Assembly (NCBI GenBank): GCA_938014215.1
Contig: CALLRW010000041.1
Location: 310,001 to 374,000, forward strand
Source: an uncultured Alistipes sp.
GTDB taxonomy: Bacteria; Bacteroidota; Bacteroidia; Bacteroidales; Rikenellaceae
Reading direction: 5' to 3'
Length of the DNA: 64,000 bases
Position numbers and translations under genes: made by a program. Positions 62,119 to 64,000 of the stretch are shown piece after piece. Position 1 is the stretch's first letter, and every line of letters begins with the position of its first letter. The notes beneath the pieces are model-generated. The model saw only the letters and a program-made list of their open reading frames with translations, made no database searches and was not told the origin of the DNA.

Positions 62119-62739
62119 ATGAAAACCCTTATTACTGTCGCCTTTGTTTTTATCTCGGTTCTGCTGATGGCTGGTCCGAAGAATCGTCCGGATTCGGTTG
62201 AAATCTTCCAGTTCAATGAAGAGACCCTGGATGCCATAGAAAAGAAAATATGTGAATTTGACGGGCTTGACGATGGACCTTCATTCCTCCCGAATACAAG
62301 GTCAGTGATTCTTGTTGCCAATCTGCTCGATGACAGTATTGCATATAATGATCTTCAAGAACGGGTTCCGCTGGATACGACATACGAGGGATCTTATAAC
62401 CCGTCCAACATTTTGAATCAGAATACCCGCAAAATCGATATTTACCGATTTGTAGCTATGGGCAGCCACCGCACGAATCATATTCTGTTGCTCAATGGCA
62501 AGGATATGACCTTCATCAATATGCATAAACCCTATGATAAGGTGATCAAAGAGGTGCTGCGCTATTTTGACCGGAACAAAGAGGTTGACAACCGGTTGAT
62601 GCCGATGTATATCAACTTGATCACCTGGTGGTATCTGCGCAATCACTGGGCGGATGAACTGGGTCCGTGGTATGACTGGTTCCAGGAGCAGGATTCCGTG
62701 AGCCGGGAATATTACAAGTTCCAGTATCCCTTTAAATGA
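62119..62739 (+). CDS. Secreted protein of unknown function, paralog of the preceding gene (array gene 8)
   Basis: A 206-residue protein with a signal peptide ending near LLMAG. It shares the strand pattern IxIYRF...HILLLNGK...FINM and a following helix with the preceding gene. The C-terminus is rich in Trp and Tyr (TWWYLRNHWADELGPWYDWF). The start at 62119 is chosen for its signal peptide; an in-frame extension upstream lacks one. Last gene of the AT-rich block. Confidence 0.68.
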   Translation: MKTLITVAFVFISVLLMAGPKNRPDSVEIFQFNEETLDAIEKKICEFDGLDDGPSFLPNTRSVILVANLLDDSIAYNDLQERVPLDTTYEGSYNPSNILNQNTRKIDIYRFVAMGSHRTNHILLLNGKDMTFINMHKPYDKVIKEVLRYFDRNKEVDNRLMPMYINLITWWYLRNHWADELGPWYDWFQEQDSVSREYYKFQYPFK

Positions 62740-62965
62740 ATGATGGCGAGCCCAAAGGCTCGCCCTTTTTCTGGATACTGGAATCGAATTTTCGTGCCGA
62801 TTATGGTTGTGCAGCCCTCTCCGACCGTAAATTTCCACGGGTTGGATTGCCAATCCCGAACCGGAAATCCCGTTGCGAAGTTTTCCATACTCCCCCTGGA
62901 TCGTTCCGGCCACGATGGCTGCATGCAATAAAAAATCACTTTCCGCTTGCTCGATTCCAAATTTG

Positions 62966-62981
62966 TTTGTAGTTTTGCGAA
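62966..62981 (+). promoter_or_regulatory. Operator-like 16-mer overlapping the arsR -7 box
   Basis: TTTGTAGTTTTGCGAA differs in 3 of 16 positions from TTCGTTGTTTTACGAA at 63375-63390. TAGTTTTG inside it (62970-62977) fits TAnnTTTG, so a bound repressor would block the promoter. Confidence 0.55.
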
Positions 62982-62999
62982 CAACAAACAAGACAAATC

Positions 63000-63326
63000 A
63001 TGAGAGAAAAGGGATATACGGTTGATCAGGAACGGCTTGCCCGGTTTGCCAAGGCGATGGGCCACCCCGCACGCATCGCGATTCTCGAGTTTCTGGCCCG
63101 CCAGGAGTGCTGCTTCTTCGGCGATATTCACGAGGTGCTGCCGATCTCGAAGGCAACCGTCTCCCAGCATCTGAAGGAGCTGAAGGAGGCCGGACTGATC
63201 CAGGGCGAGATCGAGACGCCCAAAGTCCGCTATTGCATCAATCGGGAGAATTGGGAGATCGCCTCCCGGCTTTTTGCCGCTTTCTGGGAGCAGCCCGTCT
63301 GCAAAAAGGAGTCCTGCTGCGAATAG
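63000..63326 (+). CDS. ArsR family metal- or metalloid-responsive regulator
   Basis: A 108-residue winged-helix repressor. RFAKAMGHPARIAILEFLARQECCFFGDI and LPISKATVSQHLKELKEAGLI (parts) are the dimer helix and recognition helix; VRYCINRENW is the wing. Candidate ligand cysteines are the CC pair near 38 and the C-terminal CKKESCCE. It should release DNA when arsenite, antimonite or a metal binds. It probably represses itself and the ArsF-like gene downstream. Confidence 0.9.
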   Translation: MREKGYTVDQERLARFAKAMGHPARIAILEFLARQECCFFGDIHEVLPISKATVSQHLKELKEAGLIQGEIETPKVRYCINRENWEIASRLFAAFWEQPVCKKESCCE

Positions 63327-63339
63327 CCGCACCCCGCGG

Positions 63340-63363
63340 GCCGTCGGAAACGGCTCTTTTTTT
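63340..63363 (+). terminator. Terminator after arsR
   Basis: A short stem GCCGT/ACGGC is followed by TCTTTTTTTT. Confidence 0.6.
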
Positions 63364-63374
63364 CACAATCAATG

Positions 63375-63390
63375 TTCGTTGTTTTACGAA
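63375..63390 (+). promoter_or_regulatory. Second operator-like 16-mer, before the ArsF-like gene
   Basis: TTCGTTGTTTTACGAA is an inverted repeat (TTCGT/ACGAA) and 13 of 16 positions equal the sequence before arsR. Confidence 0.55.
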
Positions 63391-63573
63391 ATACAAATAT
63401 AATACGAAAAGCGGGCCCCGCCCCGGCAGCGATAGGGCCGACCGATCGGCAACCGGTTCCGACAGACTGCCTGCGATCCGGACGGATGCACGCCGAGGCA
63501 AGGGTTATTCCGGAGCGCGCAGGTCGACTGGAGCGGCAAACGGAGCACAAGAACCAATCAATCAAATACAAAC

Positions 63574-64000
63574 ATGAAAAGAATTGTTTTATGGATGATG
63601 CTGTCACTGGGGCTGTTTGCCTGCGGAGGCGGCAACTCGAAAACGCAGAAGAGTACTGATGCAGACAACACGAAAGACCGGATTGAGGTGCTGTATTTCC
63701 ATGGCAAACAACGCTGTGCGACCTGCATGGCCATCGAGCAGCGGACCCGGGAGACGCTCGAAGAGCAGTTTGCCGACGAACTGAAAAACGGGGCACTCGT
63801 CTTCCGGGTAATCGACATCTCGCAACCGGAGAACGAGGCCCTTGCCGACAAATATGAGGTGACGTGGTCGTCGCTCTACCTCTGCCAATGGAAAGCGGGC
63901 CGGGAGACCCCGGAAAATCTGACGGAGTTTGCCTTCGGGAATGCCCGCACGGCTCCCGAGGCATTCAAGAGCGGGCTGGCGGCCCGGATCCGTGAACTGC
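63574..64000 (+). CDS. ArsF-like thioredoxin-fold lipoprotein, start only
   Basis: At least 142 residues, open at the right edge. LGLFAC is the lipobox; the mature part has IEVLYFHGKQRCATCMAIEQ, a thioredoxin-like strand with CATC active site. Bacteroidota proteins of this type stand in arsenic operons and are named ArsF-like (nitrophenyl compound nitroreductase subunit family). It probably hands electrons to a membrane partner encoded beyond the window. The arsR gene upstream fits arsenic control. Confidence 0.8.
   Translation, partial: MKRIVLWMMLSLGLFACGGGNSKTQKSTDADNTKDRIEVLYFHGKQRCATCMAIEQRTRETLEEQFADELKNGALVFRVIDISQPENEALADKYEVTWSSLYLCQWKAGRETPENLTEFAFGNARTAPEAFKSGLAARIREL

Overview
This 64 kb window is a chromosomal segment of a GC-rich member of the Bacteroidales, most like Alistipes (Rikenellaceae). 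The evidence is promoters of the Bacteroidota form TTTG-N19/20-TAnnTTTG rather than -35/-10 boxes, a tmRNA whose tag ends in YALAA, and Bacteroidota-style genes: a FeoA-FeoB fusion followed by a small Cys-rich membrane protein, a split LysO exporter, a DUF3822 gene joined to rsmD, and PorV/PorQ-like and BamA-like barrels. Genus assignment is an inference from gene content and composition.

Layout. 1-4.1 kb: thioredoxin tail, aldose epimerase, nitroreductase, htpG. 4.1-10.5 kb: a leftward series read from dnaN through a DEDDh exonuclease, a LysM/PBP-like protein, rex, a kinase-less RibF-like adenylyltransferase and a thioesterase, ending with a hexapeptide acetyltransferase. 10.6-11.2 kb: a tandem-repeat block. 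11.2-17.7 kb: uridine phosphorylase, then glmM, an M20 dipeptidase, an inositol monophosphatase and glmS, which supply aminosugar for the envelope. 18-27 kb: DUF2461, glyA, fabG, outer-membrane barrels, an LMW phosphatase, a YtfJ-like protein and a lipid A phosphoethanolamine-transferase-like enzyme. 27-34.9 kb: H1-like protein, feoAB with its small partner, lrgAB, an aminotransferase, a cyclophilin and purT. 35.1-39.4 kb: ssrA (tmRNA), ftsE, gyrB, udk. 39.4-41.3 kb: a strong promoter with a tiny ORF, 76-bp repeats and the split lysO pair. 41.5-50.5 kb: mutS, a lipoprotein, a uracil-DNA glycosylase-like gene, a RecD-like helicase, a membrane-anchored protein, DUF3822, rsmD and tRNA-Asp.

50.5-62.7 kb is the accessory part. 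Directly after tRNA-Asp lies a decayed tyrosine integrase whose remains form the antisense strand of the end of a glycosyltransferase gene. That gene closes a six-gene leftward operon: WaaP-like kinase, UDP-glucose dehydrogenase, UDP-glucuronate 4-epimerase-like enzyme, polyprenyl-phosphate GT2, double LAB_N membrane protein and GT39/ArnT-like transferase. Together these look like a complete route for making UDP-uronic acid, loading it on a lipid carrier and moving it to lipid A or core. Next, behind a consensus promoter, comes a visibly AT-richer array of seven small secreted or membrane genes of unknown function, one of them frameshifted and two of them related to each other. The window ends with an arsR regulator and the start of an ArsF-like thioredoxin lipoprotein; both are preceded by the same 16-bp operator-like sequence.

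Intergenic DNA is unusually rich in unrelated-looking short tandem arrays (29/87 bp, 42 bp, 76 bp, 22 bp, 13 bp). Two of these arrays include a stop codon that has been copied along with its surroundings.
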